NCBI GenBank assembly: GCA_026936325.1
Contig: JAPTHN010000003.1
Span: forward strand, 81,271,006-81,335,005
Direction of reading: 5' to 3'
Length of the DNA: 64,000 nucleotides
Origin: Platynereis dumerilii
Taxonomy: Eukaryota > Annelida > Polychaeta > Phyllodocida > Nereididae
Shown here one piece after another: positions 24,600 to 36,500 of the stretch. The notes below the pieces were generated by a model, which was given only the letters and a program-made list of their open reading frames with translations, searched no databases and was not told where the DNA came from. A program made the position numbers and the translations under genes. How positions within the stretch are numbered: position 1 is the first letter of the stretch; the number at the start of each line of letters is the position of its first letter.

Positions 24600-27500
24600 T
24601 AAACTAGTGTATATAGTCAATTAAGGTTTTGGGAAAATGCAAGTCAGTATGGTGAAAGCTTTGGAAAAAGACTGCATGGTCAATAGTTTGGAATTTGTGC
24701 TTAAAAAGATAAGAATAGTCAACCATTCAGGCCTTGTCAAGGCACTGCATGGTCTTTAACAACTGTCAATGACTAACGTGCTGACAAAAACATGCCAGAA
24801 CATGTGCTCGAGCAGTCAATTCTTTCCGTTGTAACAGTATTGCTATTCATTTGAAATATTGTCCAAAATTACCAAATTCAGAAAAGAAATTATGTTGCTG
24901 AGAGAAACTGCATGACCGATGTAAACTTTTGAAAATAGTCAGCATACCAAAATCTAAACTAATCAGATAAGTGTATACACCGTCCCTTTTCTGTCCTGAT
25001 ATATGTACTTGTTTGATTACTGTTTTCGAGACCAACGATTCAGGAGCACACTGATATATTATCCAGATTAAAGGATAGAGAGTAACTTTGGGGACCAGGA
25101 ACACTTAGTATCATGCAAGTAGGTCATTTTGGTGGAATAGGAGAAATACCTTTATGTTACAATGGCGTGGGGAGAGCAAATAATACTTGTAACTGACACA
25201 TTAGTGGTACAGTACTTCACAGTGATGTTGGAGTGTCTGACTGGCTGTTTGAAGTATTCAGCTAGGAAATTACAGCGATGCACTTTGATAAAGAAAAAAT
25301 GAGGATCAGTTCACTGTGAAAAATGCACTTCGTGATTCATGATAGCTGATGAAGTGTCATCTTCTACACTTTCAACATGGGAAACATAGAGGCAGTTTGA
25401 TTAGTCATGATCAAGAGAAGGCCATTTGACTTGTCATAACTTATTTTGGATTGAAAATCAGATGCATGATCCTTTTGTTTGGCTGTCACCAACAAGAGGG
25501 ATTTATAAGTCTCCTTAAATCAAATAAACATTGAAAGTATTGGGTATGATCATGACAAATCATCTGTATGATGACACACGAAGTGCCATTTTCAAAGTGC
25601 AACAGTACACTCTTTTTCGGTATCAAAAGTGCATCACTGTAAGCATGTTGCATAGTGCATGCCCATTTGTTCTGTTAATCTAAACAGTGTCTATTATTAC
25701 GGGATAACCTGTAAGTATTCAAATATGGAGGTCTAATCATCAGATCGAAGGATTGTTTGAGCTACATGGCAAAATTGACTTTTTACTGATTACTGGTTAC
25801 TTTTGAAAAATGTCATCTGGTTACATTACACACTACATTGTTATTTTTTTTAATGGATAAAGTGTTGTTTTTTTTACATCAATTATGATATGATCCATCT
25901 TGCAGGCTAAATACTGTGTATTGGACTGATCCTTGTTTACGATAGGACCAATCCTATGCATAGTAGTAACCCTGCAAGGTGGATCATATAAAAATTGATG
26001 AAAAAAATGCATGATCTGGTTCAAAATTGACGACTGTGCTTGAGAGACCCAACTGCTAGTTACCTTACGTTGAGTTACCTTAATTTAGGTTTTAAACAAA
26101 GCTTTGGTGGATTTAAGTCTACAATGATATAACGGCTATTTTGAAATCAGTTTATCATAGTGATCAAATGAATTCAATAGCAATGTTTTCTCAATGTGTT
26201 TTATTAAAAATGCTATAACACAAAACACCGCAAATAAAAAATTTCGACTTCAAAAGTTCTGCAGAAGGAAATCACCTGGTAACATGCATATTAAAGCTAC
26301 AAAGTTTGATTGTCACTGATGGACAAAGTTTGCGAGGGAGAATGTTTATTATTACATATGAAATTACAAGAGAAAATAAAACAAATTGTCTGGTGCATTA
26401 CAAAATGTTGAAATCCGAGAACCTGACCTGGCAAAGTGCAGAGGAAGTAAGCCAAAACAGGTGCAAGGAGTTGTGAGACTTAGGACTCGCATGTGATGTT
26501 TTAAAATGCCTTTAAGGACGTCCAACCTTCCATCTCCTCCCACAAAAGACTCTCAAATGGGAATCTAAGAACTAGAGCTTCTGGATAGAGACCTGACTGT
26601 ATTATGCAAAGTAAAAATATTATTACAAAAAAAGTAACTTACACAAAATATAAAAGTAACTGCAACCTGAGTATGAGAATTTTCAAGAAGCATTGTAAAT
26701 CTTTAGCATCACCGGGGAAGGACACAGGGAGATGGATTCCCCCTATCAGATGAAATCTTTTATATCTTTACGTGCTAATTATGTCAGCACGGCATCGCAT
26801 TGTGTCGATGGCTATACGTTCTGCAATGCGATAACCTGATAGACCCCCAATTGGAATTTTTATGGGATACATAAACGTGCAGCAAAACCTCCCTATTCCA
26901 GGAACGCATTTTCAGATTCACCAAATGCCTGTAGAGTGTAGAAAGGTGAAGAACATGGGGGGCACACTGGTGCAGACCCATGCATTATGTTGCATTAAAT
27001 GGGGGGAAATTCTTTTATGAAAGGGTTCATGGTATTTATTGGCTTTTCATTTCCATAAAAGGAAAAAAGCTGTCTTATTTGATGAAGTTGCAGGAAACCC
27101 ATTTCTCACCAAGTAAGAATTGGTAATTGGTCATTTTTTAACATGTTGTCTTCCTACATGGTGGAAAATTTCACAGAAATGTTCCATTTTCAGACTGCTT
27201 TGATTGCCAAGTTTTCTTTAAAATTGAACAATTGGAATATGATGAACTGCTTTTATGCACGTTGAAATACAGTGATAATAGTGTGACATGTTTTTTTTTT
27301 TTTCATTTGAAAAACAAAATGTCGATTTTCTCACTTACTTGGAATTTTCCAATCAAATATCCCCTTGGCAAAAACCCTTAAGGACAAAATATGGCATTCT
27401 ATCACTACACCATTATGTAGATGTATCTACTATACAGAATACAACAAAGAACTTGTTTGCTTTGACACACTTATTCCATGTCTATATTTGGTAAGTTTCT

Positions 27501-29245
27501 GTGATTAAATTTTCTAAACATTTCTCAGCTGTAGAGAAGATTAGGAAACATTTAAAGACCAAAACATAAAATTAATTGGGAAAATTTTGAGTTTTGTCAA
27601 TTTTAAGTTTTTGGTTTGACATATAGAAAAATTGGACAGTGAACACTATTTAGTTGCAGAAAATCTCTTTTTTTTTGTACGGAAAGAAACGCCTCTTTTC
27701 CTAATGCACCCAAAAACTGCCGATCATGAAAAAAAACAACTAAATGCTGGGAATTTGTTCCGTATCTAGATAGATTAAGCCCCGAATTGGCTTCATAGAT
27801 CAATATGAGAGAATATTCAGTTCAATTCAAAATCAGAGGCCAAACTGATATTGCATGCGACTGGCAAATTGCAGTGATATACCGGCCCATTCCGAGATTA
27901 TTTTAGGAATATTTTTGCTGTGATCTTTGTATGGAATTCTATTTCTCTTTCCATGAAAAGAAATGATCAAAGCAGGCTCAAATGAGAAAGTCATCACCAT
28001 TAAATCTAGTAAACCGACCCAGGAGCTTTTCCTTCCCTGAAATGGCTGAAACAGGAGGAGGGCATTAGGACTAAGAATGGCAGTATATGGCGCCAGGACT
28101 TGTAATTGCAGTAATGCATTAGGCCTGGGTAAAGGTAGCTTGAAATCGTGACCTAAAGTAGCATCATAAGTCCCCAATGACTATTACGCTGCAGCCCTCT
28201 GTACTCCATATCAAAACATATTTCCTGTACTGTGCTGTGTTACTTACTTTGATCATCAGCTATTTCTGGAAGTTGATTATGTGGAAAGGGTTGAGGTGAA
28301 TAGATAGCAAATGGCTCATGGTGCGCAATCATTTTGTGGCTCTCTTTGGTGATTTAGTTATAGATATATCTCTTTCAGCAGAAGGATAAAGGCATAGAGT
28401 CCAGCACCTACATCATCAGCAAATTATGGATTGGTGGTCCTGGCTTGTCACACCTGATCTTTTCTTTATTGATCAGTCTTCCTCACTATTTAAAGATTAA
28501 CATGATACCATGTGGCTAGTAAGGGCCCAACACAGATTTGCTGCAATGCATATCAAATTAAACGGTGAACAATTATCTACCATGAATTAGTCCATGATAT
28601 TGTTAGGTTTCCATGAGACGAAAAAAGGCATGTTATTTGACAAAGCTGAATGAAACCCATTCACCACCATCAAAAATTGGTAATTCTTTAAAAGTGCTGT
28701 TAACCTGGAATATGGACAATCCTAGAAAAAATTGTTTCATTTTCAGGTTCCTCTGATAATTGTTTGTAAATTTAACAACTTGCATCGGACATACCCATAA
28801 ATAGTGCATGGGAATATCTTGTTTCTTTGTATAAAATTATCAGAGAGAATATGTTCTGTTATGTATTCAAAATCAAAGGCCAAGCTGATATTGCATGAGA
28901 CTGGCAAATTGCAGTGATGTACTAGCCCATTTCGAGAGGATATTAGGAATAGACTTTGGCTGTGACCTTTGTATGGAAGTTTATTATTACGCAGGAGCTC
29001 TCTGCAAATTAAAATGTATTTCTCGGACTGTGTACCCAGAGAATCTACTTCGCTGAAGTGGGACTGTGCTGTGTGGCGACTTTGATCATTAGCTATTCCT
29101 GGAAGTTAATATGTTAAAGGTGTTGAGGTGAATAGGCAGCGAATGGCTCGTGGTGCGTAATCATTTATGGCTCTCTTTGGTGATTTCGTTATACAATGTA
29201 GATATCTCTATTGCATCTGAAGGAAAAGCAAGTTTTGTTACCGCC

Positions 29246-29967
29246 AATATCCACTTTTGTGCCCAATAGGCCTATTGGGCATGGATATTAGGCCTTTGGG
29301 CAAAATATAGGGTCTTTTGGCAAATTATAGGGTCTTTGGGCAAACTATAGGGCCTTTGGGCATTACGACTCTTTTTTGCATGACTTTCCCAAAGTCATTG
29401 TATCCTTCAAAATATCCGCGAGACCTTTGGGCAAAATATAGGTCCTTTTGGCGCATGCCTAAATCACTCATTATGGCTCACTCCTGACTATAGTGGATTT
29501 TGTCAAAGATCTTATACTTTGGATACATTCCCAAGTCACTCGCAATAACTCTTTTATACTCTTGTGGATTTTGACAAATATCCAACTTTGGATAATAGTG
29601 AACTGACCAATGAGAATACTCCCTAATATCTTGACCAATGAGAATCCACCCTAATATCTACAGTAGGGGGCACTGTAGTTAATAGTTTGTCCAATGAGAA
29701 TGCCACCTAATATCCTGTCCAATGACAAGCCGGCCAAGTATCCTAGCCAATGACACTCAAGCCTAATATCCACAGAGCCATGATTGGCCAGTGGATATTA
29801 AGCTGCATTCTCATTGGACACACTGAGAATTCAATGAGATTCCAATCTAATATCCAACAGCCAATGAAAATTAAGCCTAATATCAAATAGGCTAATAGTC
29901 AAATAGGCTCTTTGGTCAAAGTCAAAAGACTGAGCTAAAATCCATGACAGTCATTTGTGGATATTTT
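29246..29967. repeat. CCAAT-rich, TAATATCC-phrase block with 20-bp palindrome, copy 1
   Basis: A perfect 20-bp palindrome, GCCCAATAGGCCTATTGGGC, lies at 29261-29280. Four ~22-bp repeats of the type AGGGTCTTTGGGCAAACTAT follow. About 300 bp (29600-29900) then hold nine CCAAT or ATTGG boxes interleaved with CTAATATC. AATATCCAC near the left edge reappears inverted as GTGGATATT near the right edge, so this may be another phrase-repeat transposon. A near-identical copy sits at 46226-46947. Long frames here are by-products of the repeat. Confidence 0.75.
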
Positions 29968-32900
29968 TAAGTGATTATATATGCCTTGGGCATACACAAG
30001 AGTAACTTTTTGAGGGACTAATACTATCATAAGTATAATTGGAGTGTGCCCCTCATCTATTTGCTACTATGAGTATCGCCCCATCTGGAAGAAGAGTTCT
30101 GCCTCAGTGCAACTCTACATGAGATGGGTATGGCCAGTGTTTGAAGACTTCATCCCACTTCTCATGCATCCTGACCTGCATTAATTTCCATCTTATACGA
30201 AAGTGCTGATGAAACTAATTGTTTGATCATGACAAATCACCAGTATGATGACTCACTAATTTCTATTTTCACAGTGCAACAGTCAACTCTTTCCACATAA
30301 CAAATTGACTGGCTGTAACGAGAAATCTCTCAATGTCATTTGTTGCCATGTTAGTGTTTCAGATTGTGTATGAGTTCACCTTTTTGGCCAGACTAATACG
30401 TTTCTTGAAAGGATTCCTCCCTCAGAATAATCCAATGTTCGTGTCCCATGTGGCATTATGTTAGTTGTATTGGTTCTAATAATGGCATTTCTCATTAGCC
30501 TTATTGGTTGGAAATCGGTTACTTCTGTCAATGTGGCAAAAAAAATTGATGGGACGTTCAGTTACATGTGATTTGGTTACCATGGGATTCTGCTCATTCA
30601 CAGTTAGCAGTGAGGGATCAATGCATTGTATGATTTGCTACGTGTGATATACCTTAGCTGTGTGATGTTCTGTTGTCCCCAAACCGATCAGATTAAGCAA
30701 AAATTCTGTGTATTTAGTGTGTGTAGAGTCTTAGAATCACGTACTAATTAAGTCACCTGTAAGCACTGACTGGGCCATCGGTATCTATGTTTGACAGAAA
30801 TTCCATTACAACCATCCATTGTTACATTACTGTGTCTTCTCCTGTTAATTTGTCTGCAATAATGCGTAAATACAGGACATGAAGCAGTAAGCCATCAATT
30901 CTCAGCCTCAACCTTGACTGGTGAGACAAATACTTGCCTGACTTTTGTTTCCGACATCTTCTTAACAATGTCATTTCTGTTAGACAAGTTTGGTAAGTAT
31001 TGCTGCTGCAATACTCCATGCCTTCACTGCCATGTTCTTTACTCCTTGTCACTCAAGTTTTGAAGTAGAGAGAGGGGGTTAATTGATATTTAAGATGTAC
31101 TTCGATGGAAAAGCAGGGGAACTCCCACTTTCCAAAATCGCTTTGATGGGAGAAATCTCCTAACCTGACTCAAAGTTTACCAAACTCCTTCCGCTGTTTT
31201 TTCTTTCTTTCTGTATAAGTGCTCTACGTGACTTGAACCACATACATACATGCATTCTCTACACGCTTCTTGGAACATCACCTACTTACTGGTCTCAAAG
31301 TAAACCCAAGAAGACCAATTTAGCGAGAAATTATAATGCCAGAAGTAGAAATACGGAAGCTGATTTATTTCAGATTTGTTGTTGTCACCTTATACAGCCA
31401 TTTGATCGTCCAATTAACATATAAAATGGACACACAATTTGCCTCACTAAAAATGCAAAGTTACTGTGAGAGATAAACACTGTGTTGACAGATGGAATAG
31501 AAAGTAAATCTTAATAGGTGTGTGGGTTTTAGGAAGAAGATATGTGATAATTATATAAAGTAAAAGAAGCATAAAAACAAGATCGGTTGAAGTTTTTGAA
31601 ATTATATGGAAAAATATCCATTCAATGAAGGATTTACAGGTTATACTCTGACATTTTGCATGACCTATATATATACAGCACATCTCCGAATCATTCTGAA
31701 GGTGTGTATTATATTCTTAATGAAAATCCAGTTTCCTCCTTCTAATGTAGTCATTGATAGTTTTTCATGGGGACTGCAATGCATGGTGATGCTTTCCTGA
31801 TATTAATCGTCTTTATATGTGCGAGTGCAAGCACTTCAGAACTTGTAATGGCCTTGAAAACAGGCAAAAATATGCTACTTAAAATGCTAAAATATTATGC
31901 TTAATATACAGCTCTCAAGCCTAGACCATATTCATATATTTATAAGTGAGGCAATGAGAACCTGACCCACCTCCATAGAAATATAATCAAATATTATCAA
32001 AATGTATCTGCCCTAGTGCAGGTTTTTGTAATGAGCTGCCATGGTTGTATGCAGTCTTTAAGGAGGAAACTGCATTCCTAGAAAATGGGCTCTCTTCGAT
32101 GTGAGAATCATGGAAAAATGCACCTCCATCTGGAGCTATACAAACTGTTGTTGACCAAGGTGTTGACAAAATATACCAGAATGTTCACATGATTGGGCAA
32201 TTCTTTCTGATTCTTCGGCTGTAATCCGCTATTCATATATATACCAAATTACCAGATTCAGAAGGAGGTCACTCTTGATGAGAGAAATGACAAATGTAAA
32301 CTTTTGAAATTAGCCAGTAACCAAAGGTCCAAAGGAATCAGAGAGAAGTGCATACACCGTCCCTGTTTTTGATATATGTACTTGTTTGATTACTGTTTTT
32401 GAGACCAACAATTCAGCAGCAAATTGATATATTATCCGGATTAAAGGATAGAGAGTAACGCTGGGACAAGGAACACTTAGTATCATGCAAGTAGGTCATT
32501 TTGGCGGAATTGGAGAAAAATACCTTTGTGTTGCAATGGCGTGGGGAGAGCAAATAATACTTGTAACTGACACATTTGTAGTACAGTACTTCACAGTGAT
32601 GCTAGAATGTCTGACTGGTTGTTTTAAGTGTTCAGCTAGGAAATTCAGCATGTCGCATAGTGCATGCCCATATATTCTGCGTATCAAACAAACCGTTTTT
32701 ATATATACATCCATTGTAAACATAATTATTCAAACATGGAGGTTTAATCATCAGATCTCAGTGTTGTTTAAATTACAAGTTACCTTATGTTGAGTTATCT
32801 TTAGGTTTTGATGAAAGCCTTGGTGGATTTAAGTTTACAATGACGTAACTGCTATTTTGCAATCAGTTTATCATGGGGATGAAATGAATTCAATAATACT

Positions 32901-34799
32901 GTTTCTCAATGTGTTCTATTAAAAATACTACAACAACAAAAAACAGCAGAAATCAAAAATTTCAACTTCAAAAGCTGGTAAAATGCATATCAAAGCTGCA
33001 AAATTTAATTGTCACTGATGGACAAAGTTTGCGATGGAGAATGTTAATGTATTATGCAAAGTAAAGAAATACTTACAATAAAAGTTACTTACACGAAACT
33101 TAAAAGTAACTGCAACCTGAGTATGAGAATTTTCAAGTCAAGAAGCATTGTAAATTATTCGCATCACCAAGGAAGGATGCAGGGGGGATTCCCCCCATCA
33201 CATGAAATTTTTTTATATTTTTACATGCTATTTATGTCAGCACAACATCATGTGATGTCGATGGCTATTCGTACTGCAACGCGATAACCCGATAGACTCC
33301 CCCAAATTTTTATTGGATACGTAAATGCGCAGCAAAACCTCTCTATTGTAAGAACGCATTTTCAGATTCACCAAATGCCTGTAGAAAGGTGAAGAACATG
33401 GGGGGCACACTGATGCAGACCTATGCATTATGTTGCATTAAATGGTGGGAAATTCTTTTACATGAAAGGGTTCATGGTATTTATTGGCTTTTCATTTCCA
33501 TTAAAGGAAAAAAGCTGTCTTATTTGATGAAGTTGCAGGAAACTCATTTCTCACCAATTAAGAATTGGTAATTGGTCATTTTTTAACATGTTGTCTACCT
33601 ACATGGTGGAAAATTTCACAGAAATGTTCCATTTTCAGACTGCTTTGATTGCCAAGTTTTCTCAATAAATTGAACAGTTGGAATATGATGAACTGCTTTT
33701 ATGCACGTTGAAATACAGTGATAATAGTGTGACATGTTTTTTTTGTTTTTTTCTTTTGAAAAACAAAATGTCGATTTTCTCACTTACTTGGAATTTTCCA
33801 ATCAAATATCCCCTTGGCAAAAACCCCAAAGGACAAAAATATGGCATTCTATCACTACACCATTATGTACATGTAGCTACTATACAGAATACAACAAAGA
33901 ACTTGTTTGCTTTGACACACTTATTCCGTGTCTACATTTGGTAGGTTTCTGTGATTAAATTTTCTAAATATTTCTCAGCTGTAGAGAAGATTAGGAAACA
34001 TTTTTACCAGAACATAAAACTAATTGGGAAAATTTTGAGTTTTGTCAATTTTAAGTTTTTGGCTTGACATTTAGAAAAATTGGACAGTGAACACTATTTA
34101 GTTACAGAAAATGTTTTGTACAGAAAGAAGCGCCTCTTTTCCTAATGCACCCAAAAACTGCCGATCATGAAAAAAAAACTAAATGCTGGGAAGTTGTTCC
34201 GTATCTAGATAGATTAAGCCCCGAATTGGCTTCATAGATCGATAAGAGGGAATATTCTGTCCAATTCAAAATCAGAGGCCAAACTGATATTTTATGCAAT
34301 TGGCAAATTGTAGTGATATACCGGCCCATTCCAAGATTATTTTTAGGACTATTTTTGCTGTGGTCTTTGTATGAAAGTCTATTTCTCTTTCCATGAAAAG
34401 AAAGGATCAAAGCAGCAGAAATGAGAAAGTCAACACCATTAAATCTAGTAAACAGACTCAGGAGCTGCTTTCCTTCCCTGAATTGGTTGAAACAGGAGGA
34501 GAGCATTCCCTGCTGAGCACCAACGTAAATCAAACCTTTCACTACGTAATTATTTAGGTTAGAATCAAACGTTGGGCCAAACAACGTATGACAAAGGTAG
34601 GGTAAATGTAATTTCCAAACGTTGCACTCAGATGGAAAACCAAACGTAGGTCGCAACGTCAGTAAGAGGTTGGGAGATAGTTTGTTTTATAGTTTGGCCT
34701 AACGTTAGAGTCACACGGAAGTCATACCTTTGGTTGAGAGGCTAGAAGAACGTTTGGTTGTAACGTTTGGCTAAATGTGTCAGTCATACGTAAGTCATA

Positions 34800-35065
34800 C
34801 CTTTGGTTGACAGGTTTGAAGAACGTTTGACTATTACGTATGAACATACCTTTGATTCAAAGGTTTGTCGAACATTCATTTGAGAGGTTTATAAAACCTC
34901 AGACTATTACGTAAGTCATACCTTTGGTTGAGAGGTCTGAAGAACGTTTGACTATTACGTATGACCATACCTTTGATTCATAGGTTTGTTGAACATTCAT
35001 CTGAGAGGTTTTAGCAACCTTGGACTATTACGTATGACCATACCTTTGATTCATAGGTTTATCAG
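34800..35065. repeat. 121-bp higher-order tandem repeat of AACGTTTG/TACGTA/CCTTTGAT motifs
   Basis: ACTATTACGTA occurs at 34830, 34903, 34951 and 35024. The first and third, and the second and fourth, are each 121 bp apart. Every unit contains ACCTTTGATTC, AACATTCAT.TGAGAGGTTT and GAACGTTTGACTATTACGTA. Degenerate relatives extend to 34560 and 35190. Confidence 0.85.
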
Positions 35066-35794
35066 AGGTATGGTCACACATTTGGACATACGTCAGTTCC
35101 AAGGTTTCTCAAACGTATCTTTGATATGTATGGACAACGTTTGAAAGTAATGTTCAGGGCAAACGTCTGATCATACGTATCTGCCAAAGGTTTGTTGAAG
35201 GTTTGCACAAAGTTGCAAATCCTAGGATCCTGATTCTCAGAGAGCCTTGTAGCGCCATCTATTCCATACCTATTCCAATCAATCTGGTAACTTTGTAATT
35301 ATAAAAACTCCAACAGGATGCTTGCTGTTGACGATTAGATGAAGCCGTGAAGAAAAGTTGAAACACCAGTGACAAATAAATCCACATATGTACTTTTAAA
35401 AATGTGAAAGCTTATCCTGGTTTTAAAAAAATATAATTTTTTTCCACACCCACAAAGATGCATATGAGAATTTTATAAGATCCAAGTTTAATGGTGCCTC
35501 GTTGCAACTGCCCTAGATGCCGAGAATGTTCCAATTTTATCACGGTAAGATTGCAGTAACATTTTCAATTTCACCAAGCAAGGTAAGTGTTTTTTACCAA
35601 GTAAATTTTAATTTATAGTCCCTAAGTGGACTTGTAGACTGCTCAGTAAAATGAGGAAGAAAAGTCTATCAATTTTGGGAGCCATCCTCTTTGCATAGCT
35701 CTGTTTGTACTGCTTTAATTTTTATGTTTTATATTTGCAGGTTGAAAGAGAAAATAAACAAAACCTTCCCCCCCCCCCAAACAGCACATCCTTG

Positions 35795-35955
35795 AATCCC
35801 ACTAGCCACAAAAAATAATAAAAACTGAGCTTATTATTCTCCCATGGGAGGATAACTGGACAACAAAGAATATGGGTTTTATTGCAGTGAAATACTGGCT
35901 CATGATTGGCTGAGAGGTGTCGAATGGTATAATAAGAATAATAAAAGGCAGTGGG
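35795..35955. repeat. dispersed repeat shared with 62505-62580
   Basis: Shared blocks are ACAACAAAGAATATGGG, GAAATACTGGC.TGT/CAT, ATGGCTGA and GAATGGTATAA, in the same orientation. The copy here contains ATTGGCTG (an inverted CCAAT) some 25 bp before TATAATAA. Function unknown. Confidence 0.6.
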
Positions 35956-36127
35956 GTAGCGCAATAATGATTTGCCCATTTTTTATCATTGAGTGAAAGG
36001 GACTAACTTTGCAGGTAGTTTCTGCATCCAGTGCATAACCTACACACCTGTGACTGCCACAAAAGGTTCAAAATGAGTCATCAGTTCCATTCGCATACAG
36101 AACAAGCAATGCAGGCACAATTCTTAC

Positions 36128-36234
36128 CTGAAACATCCATCGAAGACGACCGTCACGAATCCCGGTAAATCCAATGCGATCATTACGCTCAGCCGGGTCA
36201 TCTTCAGCGGCGTAAAAGTCCAAGAATATCATCC
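36128..36234 (-). CDS. exon-like open segment, unknown protein
   Basis: On the minus strand a frame reads MIFLDFYAAEDDPAERNDRI and then GFTGIRDGRLRWMFQ, and ends exactly at a good splice donor, CAG|GTAAGAA (36128/36127). A plausible acceptor, GACTTTAG|GG, precedes the ATG at 36232. Codons are rich in CpG (GCC, CCG, CGC, CGT), unlike the AT-rich surroundings. A CpG-rich NRF1-type patch lies 170-270 bp upstream on the same strand. This could be a first or second exon of a host gene, or a gene fragment captured by the 34508-36650 element. I do not recognise the family, and no further exon can be assigned. Confidence 0.4.
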
Positions 36235-36339
36235 CTAAAGTCCGTAACACTATTCAAATACGTCCACAAGATATAAATCTTTCATGTTCACAACTTTATA
36301 GGTCCTGTCATGCACTTAATCCATCGCCTGCAAAGTTTT

Positions 36340-36500
36340 TTCCGAGCGTTTCATAACATTCAACTCGAATCCAGCGCCATGATGGGCAGAACTGGTTCGT
36401 TGCGCATGCGCAAAAATAAGACGTCGTGGACGAGGCCACTTTATTATAGGTGCGGGGGGAGGTGTTTCCCGCGTTTGGTCTAAGTTGTCCTCAGAGGTTA
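36340..36500 (-). promoter_or_regulatory. CpG-rich promoter-like patch with NRF1 palindrome
   Basis: TTGCGCATGCGCAA at 36400-36413 is a perfect palindrome and matches the NRF1 consensus. GACGTC lies at 36420-36425, and CpGs are frequent between 36340 and 36480 in an otherwise CpG-poor window. On minus, CCATCATGGCGCTGG just downstream resembles the YY1-like start region of housekeeping promoters, though that frame is only six codons long. Orientation is inferred from the exon-like segment at 36128-36234. Confidence 0.45.

Larger units (their letters stand above)
19820..29985. repeat. macro-repeat unit A, about 10.2 kb
   Basis: First of four head-to-tail units. Landmarks: GATATGAAGTTGG at 19850, ATAAATACAGGACGTGAAGC near 21771, CATTCTCTACAAGCTTCTTG near 22160, TTTTTCATGGGGACTGCAAT near 22692, ATGCAAGTAGGTCATTTTGG at 25114, GTATGAGAATTTTCAAGAAG near 26672, and GGCCCATTCCGAGATTATTT near 27884. 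Its 3' third is itself duplicated: 27870-28400 resembles 28900-29230. Unit A is the most diverged in its first half. No gene recognised. Confidence 0.85.
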
